Assembly (NCBI RefSeq): GCF_004570605.1
Contig: NZ_SPPB01000002.1
Span: forward strand, 1 to 64,000
Direction: 5' to 3'
Length of the DNA: 64,000 nucleotides
Origin: Granulicatella sp. WM01
GTDB lineage: Bacteria; Bacillota; Bacilli; Lactobacillales; Aerococcaceae
Below are positions 43,860 to 54,339 of the stretch, one piece after another. The notes beneath the pieces are model-generated. The model did no database searches, was not told the origin of the DNA, and saw nothing but the letters and a program-made list of their open reading frames with translations. Both the position numbers and the translations under genes were made by a program. Each line of letters starts with the position of its first letter. Position 1 is the stretch's first letter.

Positions 43860-46800
43860 CTACACTTTCCATTTTTTCCACTCAATTGAAATAGTTTCAT
43901 TCACACTCAAAGCACAAATGTACACATGCTTAACAGGTTTTTCCAAAATAGCCTCAAGTGCATTGGCATAAACAGATAGCTGATTTGTATATCTTTCTAT
44001 CAATACATTTCGTGCATTTTTGTGCGTTACATTGTCCGTCTTAAAATCGTACAGCACAATACCCTCGTCTGTTTCTATATATCCATCTACAATCCCATGA
44101 ACAAGCACTTTTTCATCTAAATGTAATTCATTTGGGAATAACTGACTTGCTTTAACAACTAATGAAAAAGGCACTTCTCGTGATACATGTTTAGCATGTG
44201 CTATCATATATTGACCAAATGAACTTGAAAAGAAATGAAATAACTGTTCTCTGCTCAACTTTTCACCGATTTGAGTGGACAGTAACTGATTAGACACTAA
44301 CCATTGAATATGCTGCTCAATACTGTTCCATGTTATTTGTTCCTCTAAAGGAATAGTTTGCATAAATAAATGTATAGCATTTCCTAATGTAGCTCCATTT
44401 ACTTCTTGAGCATGCTCCATAAATTTAGGCTTTTTAAATTCTTTAACAACATACCTATTGCTGCCTAACATTTCCATTTGCAACACATCAGGGTCCTCAA
44501 TCATTCGCTTCAGTTCAGAAACTGATTGATAGCTAGTGGTTCGTGTCGCTGCTTCATAAGGATAGTGATAATGCATCTGATAAATAAGTTTTTCTATGCT
44601 CTCTTGTTTAAAATGCTCGTTTTGTTGGTTCATCCACTCTTGAATAGTTGTTTTTACAGCATCTCCTTTAAGCACATTTTTTAGAGCATCATTCGTGTAA
44701 AACGATAGCGTGTACTGTACGGGAAAATGTGCTAATTCTGTAGGATAATGTTTTTCTACTAAATACTTATTATTAGCACAACGATGACGCATCAATGCCA
44801 TACTGACCCAACCTAATAAGGACTGACTTTGCAAACGACTCGCTACGGGCAAAGTAATTGGCTTATGCTCTTGAATCATTTCTAAACTTTCCCAATATTC
44901 CTTCTCATTTTGACAACTTCCCACTAAAAATAATTGTTCTTTAGCACGTGTTAAAGCAACATATAACTTACGCATTTCCTCTGCCAACATCTTTTTTTCT
45001 TTAAATTGCATCATGCCTATACGTGCTAAAGTTGGGTATCTCCACTTATATTCATGGTTAAAATAGTCACTCCCAAAACCATATTCTTCAGTAAAAATAT
45101 ATGGTTTATGCAACTCCTGCTTATTAAATGATTTTCCCATATCCATAATAAATACAATAGGAAACTCTAATCCCTTACTAGCATGAATCGTCATAAGCTG
45201 AACAGCATTTTCTGAATGTGCTATATGGGAAACTTCGGCTAAATCATTATCTTTTTCTTGCATTTTTTCAATAAATCTTACAAATTGAAACAGTCCTTTA
45301 AATTGTGTTTGTTCGTATGATTTAGCATGTTCATACAAGGCATGCAAATTTGCTTGTCGCTGTTTTCCAGAAGGCAAAGTCAAAACATAATCTAAAAATT
45401 GAGTATCTTGATAAATTGTCCAAATAAGTGCAACTAAAGACTCCTTATGTGCCATAAAACGCCATTTTTCTAAACGTTCTAAAAACACACATAATTTGTC
45501 ATAAATATGATGATGAAAGTCATTTTGCACAATACTTTTTTCACGATAATGATTAACAAATTGCAAGACAGCATGAAAGTAATTTCCTGTCCTTTCATTA
45601 ATTCGAATGGCTGCCAATTCATTCTCGTCTAATTGTACAATTGGCGAACGTAAAACAGAAACAACAGGAATATCTTGATATGGGTTATCAATGATTCTTA
45701 ATACCGACATCATAATCATCACTTCTGTCCGTTGAAAATACGTATCGGCTTGACTGACAAAAATTGGAATAGTGTACCGTTCAAAAATTTCTTGAATAAT
45801 GACATTATGCTTACGTGTTGGCACTAAAAGAACAATATCTTGATAAGTTACTGGTCGCTTTTGTCCGTTATCTTGAATAAGTACTTGCTGTTGAATTAAC
45901 TCATTAATTTTATGAGCAACCATTGTAATCTCTCCCTCAGCCTTACTATCAATCATAAAGCGTTCATCAACATCTCCTAACAGTTCTCTTTGTGGAGTAG
46001 TCTGTTCTTTTTCATAAAGAAGTACAGTTAATGGATACTGCTCATCTTGTTCAAAAGACATGTTTCCTTGTACAAGCATAGCATCTTGATCATAGAGCAT
46101 ATCTCCAACTTGTTTATCCATAATTTGTTTGAAAATAAAATTAACGCCTTGTAGCACACTCCCACGAGAGCGGAAATTTTCCGCCAAAATGATACGTTCT
46201 CCCCCACTTTTCTGCCCATAAGCTATATATTTTTCCAAAAACAGACTGGGTGTTGCTAAACGGAATGAATAAATAGACTGTTTCACATCTCCTACCATAA
46301 ATAAATTGTTCCCATTTGTTAAGTAACTTAAAATGGCCTCTTGTAGACGGTTCACATCTTGATACTCATCAACCATAATTTCATTAAACTGTTCCTTAAA
46401 CTCTTTGGCAATCGCACTTTCGTAACGTGTACCGTCCTTTTGTATAGGGGCTAAAATATCTAAAGTAAGATGCTCTAAGTCACTAAATTCCAACACGCTA
46501 GCTTCTCTTTTAGCTTGTGTGTAACGCTCTGAAAACAATTTAACAACACGCACAACCTCCTCAATAAATGGAGCTTGTTGATGTAGTAACTCTAATTGTC
46601 TATCTTGTGTCCCGTTAAAAATTTGCTTTTGTAAATGTGTTATCGTGTCTTTAATTGTATCTCTAATTTTTTTCGCTTTATTAGCCAAATCTTTTAAGGT
46701 ATCATCATCTTTTTTTCCTGCACCTTTCCACCGTTCAAAGTTAACATTTTGCACAGCCTCATATATATCATCAAAATTAGACTGTTGATTTAATTTCTGT

Positions 46801-47594
46801 TGAATAAGATAAATATGTTGGTAATCTTGCTCTAATATTTCCACGCTTTTTTGTAGCGTACTCTCTCCTTTAAGAAAATGTATCGCATACTCTAATTGTG
46901 CTATACTCTCTTCAATGACAGCTTGCACATTTGGTCTAATCAACTCTTGAAACAACTGACTAGATCCTAACTCTTGAATGGTGTATAAATCGCTCAAATG
47001 ATTTAACCATTTATCTGGATATTCATTAGATAAGGCAAAGGCATGCAATGAAAAAACCAATTCTGTTAGACTGTCATCATATTTATCACTAGAATAGGCT
47101 TTAGCTAACTGAATAAATGAGTCTTCTTGATAAAGTTTTTCTTTTAATTGCAGCCATACATCTTCTTTAAATAATGCAATTTCAGTATCATCACTCATCA
47201 ATCGACAATTCGGATCTAAGTGAACTAAATAAAAATATTGACGAATTAACTTCAAACAAAATGCGTGAATAGTACTAATGTATGCCTGTGGCAACAAAGA
47301 AATTTGCATTTGCAAGTGCCGTTTTATAGTATCATCAACACTTTGATTAATCTCTTCTTTTATCACACGTTCTAAACGTTCTTTCATTTCCAAAGCAGCC
47401 GCTTGAGTATACGTTACCACAACGAGTTGCTCAATAGATACACCTTTTTTTAATTTTTCTACAATTCGTTGCGTTAATACTGTTGTTTTTCCGGAACCAG
47501 CAGAAGCCGATACTAAAATATTTTGTCCCTCTTGGAAAATAGCACGCCATTGAGCATCTGTAAATTTAACATTACTCGGCTTAATTGGTATCAT
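43860..47594 (-). CDS. addA: ATP-dependent helicase/nuclease subunit A (AddA/RexA)
   Basis: 1244-residue UvrD-like helicase-nuclease that processes double-strand breaks for recombination and degrades foreign linear DNA. Walker A (SASAGSGKTT) lies near residue 33, the helicase motif II is seen as MVDEYQDVN, and IHASKGLEFPIVF is motif V-like. The C-terminal RecB-type nuclease has VHGIVDGYI...VLYDFKTD. The ATG at 47594 has AGGTG six bases upstream and overlaps the end of addB by 14 bases. Partner of RexB encoded immediately upstream. A Chi-like sequence cannot be deduced from this window. Confidence 0.94.
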   Translation of the reverse strand: MIPIKPSNVKFTDAQWRAIFQEGQNILVSASAGSGKTTVLTQRIVEKLKKGVSIEQLVVVTYTQAAALEMKERLERVIKEEINQSVDDTIKRHLQMQISLLPQAYISTIHAFCLKLIRQYFYLVHLDPNCRLMSDDTEIALFKEDVWLQLKEKLYQEDSFIQLAKAYSSDKYDDSLTELVFSLHAFALSNEYPDKWLNHLSDLYTIQELGSSQLFQELIRPNVQAVIEESIAQLEYAIHFLKGESTLQKSVEILEQDYQHIYLIQQKLNQQSNFDDIYEAVQNVNFERWKGAGKKDDDTLKDLANKAKKIRDTIKDTITHLQKQIFNGTQDRQLELLHQQAPFIEEVVRVVKLFSERYTQAKREASVLEFSDLEHLTLDILAPIQKDGTRYESAIAKEFKEQFNEIMVDEYQDVNRLQEAILSYLTNGNNLFMVGDVKQSIYSFRLATPSLFLEKYIAYGQKSGGERIILAENFRSRGSVLQGVNFIFKQIMDKQVGDMLYDQDAMLVQGNMSFEQDEQYPLTVLLYEKEQTTPQRELLGDVDERFMIDSKAEGEITMVAHKINELIQQQVLIQDNGQKRPVTYQDIVLLVPTRKHNVIIQEIFERYTIPIFVSQADTYFQRTEVMIMMSVLRIIDNPYQDIPVVSVLRSPIVQLDENELAAIRINERTGNYFHAVLQFVNHYREKSIVQNDFHHHIYDKLCVFLERLEKWRFMAHKESLVALIWTIYQDTQFLDYVLTLPSGKQRQANLHALYEHAKSYEQTQFKGLFQFVRFIEKMQEKDNDLAEVSHIAHSENAVQLMTIHASKGLEFPIVFIMDMGKSFNKQELHKPYIFTEEYGFGSDYFNHEYKWRYPTLARIGMMQFKEKKMLAEEMRKLYVALTRAKEQLFLVGSCQNEKEYWESLEMIQEHKPITLPVASRLQSQSLLGWVSMALMRHRCANNKYLVEKHYPTELAHFPVQYTLSFYTNDALKNVLKGDAVKTTIQEWMNQQNEHFKQESIEKLIYQMHYHYPYEAATRTTSYQSVSELKRMIEDPDVLQMEMLGSNRYVVKEFKKPKFMEHAQEVNGATLGNAIHLFMQTIPLEEQITWNSIEQHIQWLVSNQLLSTQIGEKLSREQLFHFFSSSFGQYMIAHAKHVSREVPFSLVVKASQLFPNELHLDEKVLVHGIVDGYIETDEGIVLYDFKTDNVTHKNARNVLIERYTNQLSVYANALEAILEKPVKHVYICALSVNETISIEWKKWKV

Positions 47595-50500
47595 GTTGCT
47601 CACCTACCTTTCCACGAATTAATGACATGACATCTTTATGTTTAATAAATTGTCGATAGTGATTTTCTGGTAAAGTTGCATCAAATAAAGAAATACTGCG
47701 AAATTCTCGTAAAGATGGTGTAAATAATTCATCTTTAAAAGGTTGCAAACGAATATCACCTGCCAAAATCCGTTCTCCTGCTTCCTTAATTTTTATTTTT
47801 AAATATTCAAACAATATAACTAAATCCTCGTTGAGAACCGTAGGCATGGTTTTTTGTTTATCATAAGTTTGCTTAGTGGTCAGTTTTGCTTGATAAAACA
47901 GCCCATTGCCATCCACGGTTTGCATACTTTCTTCATCTAGCGTCAATAGTCCTGTCAATTTAGGTGGGGTATGTATCAATTCACTAGGACTGAGCATAAT
48001 GTTTTGAACTGTTTCATAAGCGTTATTCACATGATAATAGAAAGCACCCATTGAGTGTTTATCCTGTACTTGCAATTTCTCTCTATTTTGATTCAACACA
48101 TATAAATATGTCACTAATTGTAAAGATAATCCCTCAAAAAAACGATTAAAGTCAAATTTTTGCTGACTTGATTTATAATCAACAACACTGAGAAATTTCT
48201 GATTAATAACATCAATTCTGTCAATTTTTCCACGCAAAATAAGTTGACGATTATTTTCCACATAAATAGGTGGAATAGAAAGCAAACTATCTTGTCGACT
48301 AGAAAAAATGCTCTCCGTTAACAAAGTGTGTACATTAATCGTTTTTGCATAATCATGTAGACGCATGATCACATGCTCCAATGTATCACTCAATAAATAT
48401 TTCGTAAATGCCATACGGTTATTCATATAAAACAATCTATATTGAGGTTGATTGAATACGGATTGACATACATCATCAACAATACGTTTTAACTCATCAG
48501 TTGTTAAATTTTGAAACACAAGTTGACGCTGCTCCAAATAACGATACAGCACGTCTAATGTATCATGAAAAACATTTCCAACATCAGCGGATCGTAATTG
48601 CAATAATTGTCTTTCTTTTACATGCAGTCCATATTGTAAAAAATGACTATACGGATCTTTAAAATAACTTTCTAACTGGGATACCGATAAAGCCAACTGT
48701 TTAGGATATAACTCCATGGCTAATTCAAGTTTTGCTGGAATATTTTTATAATAAAACCCTTGTTTTAAATGTTTAAACTGATGGGCTAGTGTATCATGTT
48801 TTTCAATATAATCTATCAAATGTTTCGTCCGTTCATCTAACATACTTTGTCTATCATAAGCCTGACGAATATCTATAATCACTTGCCGTATCACTTGTGT
48901 TGTTTTTCCATATTTTGCTAATGTATGCTTATGTTTAAAACGTCTATCCAATAACTCTATGTACATAGAGCATTCCTGTTGCATACTTGGATAAAATAAA
49001 TAAAGTTTTTCAGTAGCACTAGCAAATACTTGATATGCAACAAACGGCTCAATTAACGTACGATAGGTGCTATCCAAAACTAAATAAGACTGATTAGATA
49101 ACACACTAGAAAACATAGCTCTCTCTTGATTGGATAATAAACTCAAATTTTCATACGACTTAGGAAACTGCTCTGCACTTGCTCCTATAACAAAGACAAC
49201 TTTACTAGGATGTTCACGATTTGTATCTAAACTTGAAATCGTCACTTGATCTAAACTTGGTGGTACAGAACTGTACTCTGCCTGCTCAAAACCTTCAAAT
49301 AAAATTGTATAGAAATCATCTAACTGAAAGGGCTGATTTCCTAATACCATAACAAACTCATCTAATAACTGTCCAAACATCTCCCATGCTTGTTCATGTT
49401 CCCTAGCCCGTTCTAATTGTCCTTTATCAAGCAAATCATCACGCCAATGAATCAATTTGTCCATAACACCCATTTGCTCAAAAAATTGATACAATATTAC
49501 ACTTGCCTCTTTCATTGTCCTAGCCTGTTCCAATTGAGTTTGAAACGGCAAAATTGCATCCACAATTTGAAGCCTTAGCGATTGATTTTCCCACGCTGCA
49601 TCATGAGTCCACCAATATTTCCCTTGATACCCGTTTGCTAACAATTCATTCTCTAATTGATCAACATCATAACGTTCCTCTCCAACAATTAGCTCTGTTC
49701 TCAATAAACGCATGACATCTTGATATTGCCAATTTCTTTTTTGTAGATGATATAAAGACGACAAACACTCCACTAGTGGATGATATGCCATAGATTCAGC
49801 ATTATCAATAAATATCGGAATATCATTCTCCTTAAAAATTGGCTTAATTAACATTTCATACGATTCCACCTGACGCATCAACACATGAATATCTTTATAG
49901 CGATAATGTCCACTGGACACTAAAGCATGAATTTCATTAGCTACTGCCTCTACTTCTGCCTGTTTGCTCGCAAATGCTTGAGTAACTATGGCATCTTGTT
50001 CCATAGGATTTTGAGTGTACTGGTACCCTTTTTGAAAAATATCTTTCCAATACTCTAAAACATCTAATATCCCTTTACTATAACGCTCTTTACCTTGCTC
50101 AATCTGTCTAATAGGTAGACAATTTATATCATGCATTCTTGCCAACTGCCATAGTCTATGATACGTCTGTTTAGACACATACGTTAAGGGATCAAACACA
50201 TCACAATGAATATCTTTAGCCTCTAAAGCTAAACTAACAGACACTTTATATGCTTGTTTTAATAAAGCCAAAATAATAGACTGCTCCTTAGCTGTAAAAC
50301 GATGATACCCATACACATAAATTGCTGTTTGTGATAAATCCAATTGTAAAATGCGTTGCACTAGTTGATCATAAAGATCCTCTTTTTCAATATACTGCCC
50401 AATGAGTTGCTCATTAAATAACTGATACAAATAATTTAATTCATTGATTTTTTGACTATTTTTTTTAATGCTGGAATGCTTGGAATAATGCTCTTCAAAG

Positions 50501-50934
50501 GCATTCAAATCTTCAGTTGAAATAGTCCCCCCACGGAATTCTAAAAATAAATCTGTTAACTGTTGAATAAATCCAGAATGCCTAATATCGCCACGATATA
50601 CGCTTAATTCGTTTTCATGCTCCAGTAAAATATGGCGGACAAGCATTGTTAATCCAACTTTACTTAGTGAAGTTTTAGACAAAATTCCAGTATCCTTTAA
50701 TAAAAACCACGCTAATCTGGAAAAACTATAAATTTGTACACGAATACTGCCTCCAAGTATTGAATTTTCTCCCATTAAATGTGATAATACACTTAGTTCG
50801 GAATCAAATTTGATATGCTCTGGGACGAGATAAAAAATAGTGTTTACATGTTGTGTCTGTAATAGTTTAGACATATCTTGAACAATCCATTGCTGTTTGT
50901 TGGCTGTTATATCACCTAAAATGAACTCTAACAT
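47581..50934 (-). CDS. rexB: ATP-dependent nuclease subunit B (AddB/RexB)
   Basis: 1117-residue partner of RexA with an inactive helicase-like part and a C-terminal RecB-type nuclease ([25 protein letters not shown]). Two features fit the Lactobacillales RexB form rather than Bacillus AddB. The N-terminal Walker A is absent ([15 protein letters not shown]). The four cysteines that ligate the Fe-S cluster in AddB are replaced: FKDPYSHF in place of the usual CPF.HF, and [14 protein letters not shown] in place of the PC..C.....C..FD segment. The ATG at 50934 has AAGGAG upstream. It is divergent from argR. Confidence 0.92.
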   Translation of the reverse strand: MLEFILGDITANKQQWIVQDMSKLLQTQHVNTIFYLVPEHIKFDSELSVLSHLMGENSILGGSIRVQIYSFSRLAWFLLKDTGILSKTSLSKVGLTMLVRHILLEHENELSVYRGDIRHSGFIQQLTDLFLEFRGGTISTEDLNAFEEHYSKHSSIKKNSQKINELNYLYQLFNEQLIGQYIEKEDLYDQLVQRILQLDLSQTAIYVYGYHRFTAKEQSIILALLKQAYKVSVSLALEAKDIHCDVFDPLTYVSKQTYHRLWQLARMHDINCLPIRQIEQGKERYSKGILDVLEYWKDIFQKGYQYTQNPMEQDAIVTQAFASKQAEVEAVANEIHALVSSGHYRYKDIHVLMRQVESYEMLIKPIFKENDIPIFIDNAESMAYHPLVECLSSLYHLQKRNWQYQDVMRLLRTELIVGEERYDVDQLENELLANGYQGKYWWTHDAAWENQSLRLQIVDAILPFQTQLEQARTMKEASVILYQFFEQMGVMDKLIHWRDDLLDKGQLERAREHEQAWEMFGQLLDEFVMVLGNQPFQLDDFYTILFEGFEQAEYSSVPPSLDQVTISSLDTNREHPSKVVFVIGASAEQFPKSYENLSLLSNQERAMFSSVLSNQSYLVLDSTYRTLIEPFVAYQVFASATEKLYLFYPSMQQECSMYIELLDRRFKHKHTLAKYGKTTQVIRQVIIDIRQAYDRQSMLDERTKHLIDYIEKHDTLAHQFKHLKQGFYYKNIPAKLELAMELYPKQLALSVSQLESYFKDPYSHFLQYGLHVKERQLLQLRSADVGNVFHDTLDVLYRYLEQRQLVFQNLTTDELKRIVDDVCQSVFNQPQYRLFYMNNRMAFTKYLLSDTLEHVIMRLHDYAKTINVHTLLTESIFSSRQDSLLSIPPIYVENNRQLILRGKIDRIDVINQKFLSVVDYKSSQQKFDFNRFFEGLSLQLVTYLYVLNQNREKLQVQDKHSMGAFYYHVNNAYETVQNIMLSPSELIHTPPKLTGLLTLDEESMQTVDGNGLFYQAKLTTKQTYDKQKTMPTVLNEDLVILFEYLKIKIKEAGERILAGDIRLQPFKDELFTPSLREFRSISLFDATLPENHYRQFIKHKDVMSLIRGKVGEQHDTN

Positions 50935-50997
50935 AATGCTCTCCTTCACTTTGATTCTAACGTTTTACAGTCAATTTATAAATATAAGGAGATTTAT

Positions 50998-51468
50998 ATG
51001 AACAAAAAAGAATCACGTCATCAATTAATACGCTCTTTAGTCCTTGAACACACTATTCAAACGCAACAAGAACTGCAAGAACTTCTTGCTCAAAATGGCA
51101 TTTCTGTGACACAATCTACTTTATCACGTGACATTAAAGACTTAAATTTAATTAAAGTTAATGAAGTCGATTACTCCTATTATGCTATTTATAGTACTTC
51201 CCAATCAAAATGGGCAAAACGTTTAAGTTTATATATGGACGATGCGCTTCTATTGCTTCGCCCTGTTCAACATACGGTTATTTTAAAGTCATTACCTGGA
51301 TTAGCTGAATCTTTTGGATCAATTTTAGATAAACTAAACATTCCAGAAATCGTGGCAACAATTTGTGGTGACGACACTTGCTTAATTATTTGTGAAACAA
51401 ACGAAGATGCCAAGCGTTGCTTTGAGCAACTAAAATCATATACACCACCACATTTTTTCAAAAAATAA
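50998..51468 (+). CDS. argR: Arginine repressor family regulator
   Basis: 156-residue regulator with an N-terminal winged helix ([25 protein letters not shown], then [17 protein letters not shown]) and a C-terminal hexamerisation and arginine-binding domain with the [13 protein letters not shown] motif. It would sense arginine and control arginine metabolism genes. TAAGGAG lies before the start. It is divergent from rexB with only 63 bases between; ArgR family genes lie near DNA repair genes in many Firmicutes. AhrC- or ArcR-like specialisation cannot be excluded. Confidence 0.92.
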   Translation: MNKKESRHQLIRSLVLEHTIQTQQELQELLAQNGISVTQSTLSRDIKDLNLIKVNEVDYSYYAIYSTSQSKWAKRLSLYMDDALLLLRPVQHTVILKSLPGLAESFGSILDKLNIPEIVATICGDDTCLIICETNEDAKRCFEQLKSYTPPHFFKK

Positions 51469-51582
51469 CCAAATGTTATAACTTGCCATAAATTATACTA
51501 TACATTATAGCATAAAGTCCGATTAAGACGAACAACCAAGTTAATCTTGAATTTTAATATTGATTTTTATATAATGGAAACA

Positions 51583-51620
51583 CGTGGTTCGAAACCCTCC
51601 CACGAAAAAAAACTAGGAGG
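51583..51620 (+). promoter_or_regulatory. preQ1-I riboswitch upstream of queT
   Basis: The stem P1 is CGTGG (51583-51587) with CCACG (51600-51604). The loop starts TTCG and contains CCCTC. A poly-A stretch (51605-51612) and CTA then lead to GGAGG (51616-51620), the ribosome binding site of queT. GGAGG can pair with the loop CCTCC, forming the H-type pseudoknot of preQ1-I aptamers. Ligand binding would therefore hide the binding site and block translation. This is a compact translational design in which aptamer and binding site are fused. Confidence 0.85.
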
Positions 51621-51628
51621 CATATTAT

Positions 51629-52138
51629 ATGCAAAAATATTTTTCAACTAAGGAGTACATTATAACGGCTTTAATTGCCGCAATTTATGTTGTATCAACA
51701 TTATTGTTGGCACCTATCTCGTATGGTATTATTCAGTTTAGACTGTCCGAAATTTTAAACCATTTATTAGTGTACAACAAAAAATTTATCGTCGCCTTAA
51801 CATTAGGTGTATTTATTGCTAATTTTTGGTCACCTTTTGCACTATACGATATTATTTTCGGAACCGGAGCAACTTTTTTATGCTCTCTTATTTCAATCGT
51901 TGCGTTTAAATATATTAAACATAAACACATACAATTTATATTTAATACGCTTAACTTCTCATTTATTGGTATGGTTCCAATTACACTAATGATTATCGCT
52001 CTAGGTGATTCAAATACATTTTTTGCAATATATTTTCCATTGGTATTGAGTGAACTAATCATTTTAGGTGCTGGACAAATCGTTTTACACCTTTTACATA
52101 AAAAAATCAATTTATCAAGTTACTTGAATGATAAATAA
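51629..52138 (+). CDS. queT: Queuosine precursor ECF transporter S component QueT
   Basis: 169-residue membrane protein with five to six helices, the substrate-binding (S) component of an energy-coupling-factor importer. The QueT family pattern is clear at the N-terminus (KEYIITALIAAIYVVSTLLLAPISYGIIQFRLSEILN) and in GVFIANFWSPFALYDIIFGT. It would import a queuosine precursor (preQ1 or preQ0) for tRNA modification, with shared EcfAA'T encoded elsewhere. The preQ1 riboswitch directly upstream supports the assignment. Terminator at 52142. Confidence 0.95.
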   Translation: MQKYFSTKEYIITALIAAIYVVSTLLLAPISYGIIQFRLSEILNHLLVYNKKFIVALTLGVFIANFWSPFALYDIIFGTGATFLCSLISIVAFKYIKHKHIQFIFNTLNFSFIGMVPITLMIIALGDSNTFFAIYFPLVLSELIILGAGQIVLHLLHKKINLSSYLNDK

Positions 52139-52141
52139 CTC

Positions 52142-52185
52142 AAAACTGTATAACTTTAGCATAGACTAATGTTATACAGTTTTTT
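52142..52185 (+). terminator. Terminator of queT
   Basis: AAAACTGTATAAC (52142-52154) pairs perfectly with GTTATACAGTTTT (52171-52183), and the T-run continues. It begins four bases after the stop. Confidence 0.85.
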
Positions 52186-52455
52186 AGTGTATCCTTTCTT
52201 TGTTATATGGTTAATATACTGTTCATTTCATATACAAACTATTATCCAATACCGACTATACTCACTAAAAAATATCAAATATTTTAGTCTAATGATATAA
52301 GGAATTGTATTATCACACGTGTGTTATCCTAATTAAAGCAATATAAACTAAACATTTTATCCATTAAAACCATTCCATACTAACTTAACATCTTTCTTGC
52401 GTTATTTAAATATAATGTCCTAAATTGCTCTTCGTCAAATTATATGCTAAAAAAC

Positions 52456-52505
52456 AGTTTTGCTTCACTATATAAATTAATTCGCCAAAACGATTTATTG
52501 GATAC
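52456..52505. repeat. Internally deleted CGTG/CACG family repeat
   Basis: CAGTTTTGCTTCACTATATAAA followed by TTCGCCAAAACGATTTATTGGATAC matches the two flanks of the element at 31636-31711, with the left hairpin arm missing. This suggests an internal deletion of a once complete copy. Confidence 0.55.
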
Positions 52506-52782
52506 CTCTATCAATATTTAAATGAAAGTAGCTATTTTTATGATGCACTGCCTATTTTTTATGTGTACACTTCTAAAAATCTAAAGAATTCACTTATTTT
52601 TTTACCATATTCTCAACAGGAAAAAAGATTCTAACTAACAAAATCTGCAAAAAAATCAACGTTTATAGACAAAGATTTCTTGCAAATTTAAAAGATTACT
52701 CTATCCAACATTTATTTTTTTAAAGTCAAAGTACAACAATTTATCAAATCATCATTACTTTTATTTAGATAGAATTCAAAAA

Positions 52783-52824
52783 ACTAGCAAGGTTCAATGT
52801 TTTTTATCATTGACACTTGCCAGT
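52783..52824 (-). terminator. Terminator of psuK-psuG-niaR operon
   Basis: ACTAGCAAGGTTCAATG (52783-52799) pairs, with three mismatches, with CATTGACACTTGCCAGT (52808-52824). On the minus strand T6 follows. It lies about 50 bases after the niaR stop. Confidence 0.8.
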
Positions 52825-52875
52825 CTAATCTAAATTTTTATGTTAGAGTAATATATGACGTCTTATCTTACTGAA

Positions 52876-53403
52876 TTACTCATCACTCACTAAAAAATGA
52901 AGTGATTCCAATTCAGCTTGAATATCGTCTAAAATTTCCTTTGTATCAGCCTCAACCAGATGATATTGTATACCATCTGTAGTTAAATCAATCAAGCATT
53001 TAAATCCTTGAGCTTTAAATTTCTCAACAAACTGTTTGATACAACGCCGACTTTGTATATTTAATGCAACTTCTATTTCACCATAGATAGGGTGTTTTAT
53101 TCTTACATTTTTTACCACACCACCGTTGTCTATAATCGCTTGATATTTTCTCACAATATCTTCACGTTTATGTTGCACTTTAAAGATGCGACTATATTTT
53201 CTTTCTGATTTTTCTCGATGATATAAATATCCTCGATTAGTACTTAAAATGGTTTCTCCATTAGCTTTTAGTACTGCAATATCTTGCACGATAACCTGTC
53301 TAGTGACATCAAAATTATCCGCCAATTTTTGTGCATTAACTGCTCCCTTTGCATTTTTTAATGCATGTAATATTTTTTTTCTTCTCTCTTCTACATTTTT
53401 CAA
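52876..53403 (-). CDS. niaR: NiaR-type niacin-responsive repressor
   Basis: 175-residue regulator with an N-terminal winged helix (residues 5-60, LADNFDVTRQVIVQDIAVLKANG) and a 3H domain (about 75-170). The three histidines are visible (VQHKREDI, IKHPIYGE, IQYHLVEA). NiaR represses NAD synthesis or niacin uptake genes when nicotinic acid is available. The start is TTG at 53403, with GAGGG seven bases upstream. It begins 21 bases after psuG, so it is probably co-transcribed with the pseudouridine genes, an unusual setting. No niacin transporter lies in the window. Confidence 0.88.
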   Translation of the reverse strand: MKNVEERRKKILHALKNAKGAVNAQKLADNFDVTRQVIVQDIAVLKANGETILSTNRGYLYHREKSERKYSRIFKVQHKREDIVRKYQAIIDNGGVVKNVRIKHPIYGEIEVALNIQSRRCIKQFVEKFKAQGFKCLIDLTTDGIQYHLVEADTKEILDDIQAELESLHFLVSDE

Positions 53404-53424
53404 CTTTCTTCCCTCAACCGTTTC

Positions 53425-54339
53425 TTACTTATTTGCAAAAAACTTAACGGCTAATTGTGCACCGACCTTAGCGTTATTTTTTACTAATTTGATATTAGCC
53501 TCTAAACTTTTTCCATCTGTTTTCTCAACAATTTTCCCTAATAAAAACGGCGTGATATCCTTCCCTACGATACCATTTTCCTCCGCTTCTTGAACAGCTA
53601 ATGCAATAATTTCATTAATGTATTCAGGATCTAAAGCATCTTCATGTGGAATTGGGTTAGCAACTACCACACCACCTTTTAAGCCTAAATTCCATTTTGT
53701 ATCAATCATATATGCAATATGCTCTAGACTATCTGAACTTAAAGCTAGTGGTAACCCACTATCTCTTGTAAAGAATGCTGGTAAGTTTTTCGTACCATAC
53801 CCTACAACTGGAACACCTTTTGTTTCTAAGTACTCCAAAGTAGCTGGTAAATCTAAAATAGACTTAGCTCCTGCACAAATGACCGTCACACTTGTTTGTG
53901 CAAGTTCATCCATATCCGCTGAAATATCAAGCGTACTTTCCCAACCACGATGAACTCCCCCTAGTCCACCAGTGACAAAGAATTTAATACCCGCTAATTC
54001 AGCAGCAATCATTGTTGTGGCAACAGTTGTTGCACCTAAACGTTTTGAAGCCACAATATCTGCTAAATCTCTACGTGATACTTTAGCAATACCTTTACTA
54101 CTTCCAAACATTTCCAATTCTTCATCAGACAAGCCAATTTTAATTTTCCCCTCAACAATAGCTATTGTTGCAGGTACTGCACCATTGTCACGAATAATTT
54201 GTTCAACTTCACGTGCCATAGCAACATTTTGTGGATACGGCATACCGTGCGAAATGATAGTTGACTCTAAAGCAATAATTGGCAAGCCTTTTTCCATACC
54301 TTGCTTAACTTCTTGAGATAAAACTAAATACTCATTCAT
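53425..54339 (-). CDS. psuG: Pseudouridine-5'-phosphate glycosidase
   Basis: 304-residue enzyme cleaving the C-glycosidic bond of pseudouridine 5'-phosphate into uracil and ribose 5-phosphate. Conserved catalytic positions are visible: Glu25 ([10 protein letters not shown]), Lys86 (AKVSRRDL), the metal-binding aspartate region (DISADMDEL) and Lys159 (CAGAKSILD). Its start overlaps the psuK stop by eight bases, so translation is coupled. Confidence 0.95.
   Translation of the reverse strand: MNEYLVLSQEVKQGMEKGLPIIALESTIISHGMPYPQNVAMAREVEQIIRDNGAVPATIAIVEGKIKIGLSDEELEMFGSSKGIAKVSRRDLADIVASKRLGATTVATTMIAAELAGIKFFVTGGLGGVHRGWESTLDISADMDELAQTSVTVICAGAKSILDLPATLEYLETKGVPVVGYGTKNLPAFFTRDSGLPLALSSDSLEHIAYMIDTKWNLGLKGGVVVANPIPHEDALDPEYINEIIALAVQEAEENGIVGKDITPFLLGKIVEKTDGKSLEANIKLVKNNAKVGAQLAVKFFANK

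Larger units (their letters stand above)
52139..52875. other. Long intergenic region between queT and niaR
   Basis: 737 bases between convergent genes. It contains the queT terminator (52142-52185), a truncated CGTG/CACG repeat (52456-52505) and the niaR operon terminator (52783-52824). The rest is AT-rich with no recognised feature. Confidence 0.5.

Noticed and set aside
43690-43971. 93-codon plus-strand open frame
   Set aside because: It overlaps the rexBA terminator, a dispersed repeat and the addA 3' end in antisense; no coding signature.
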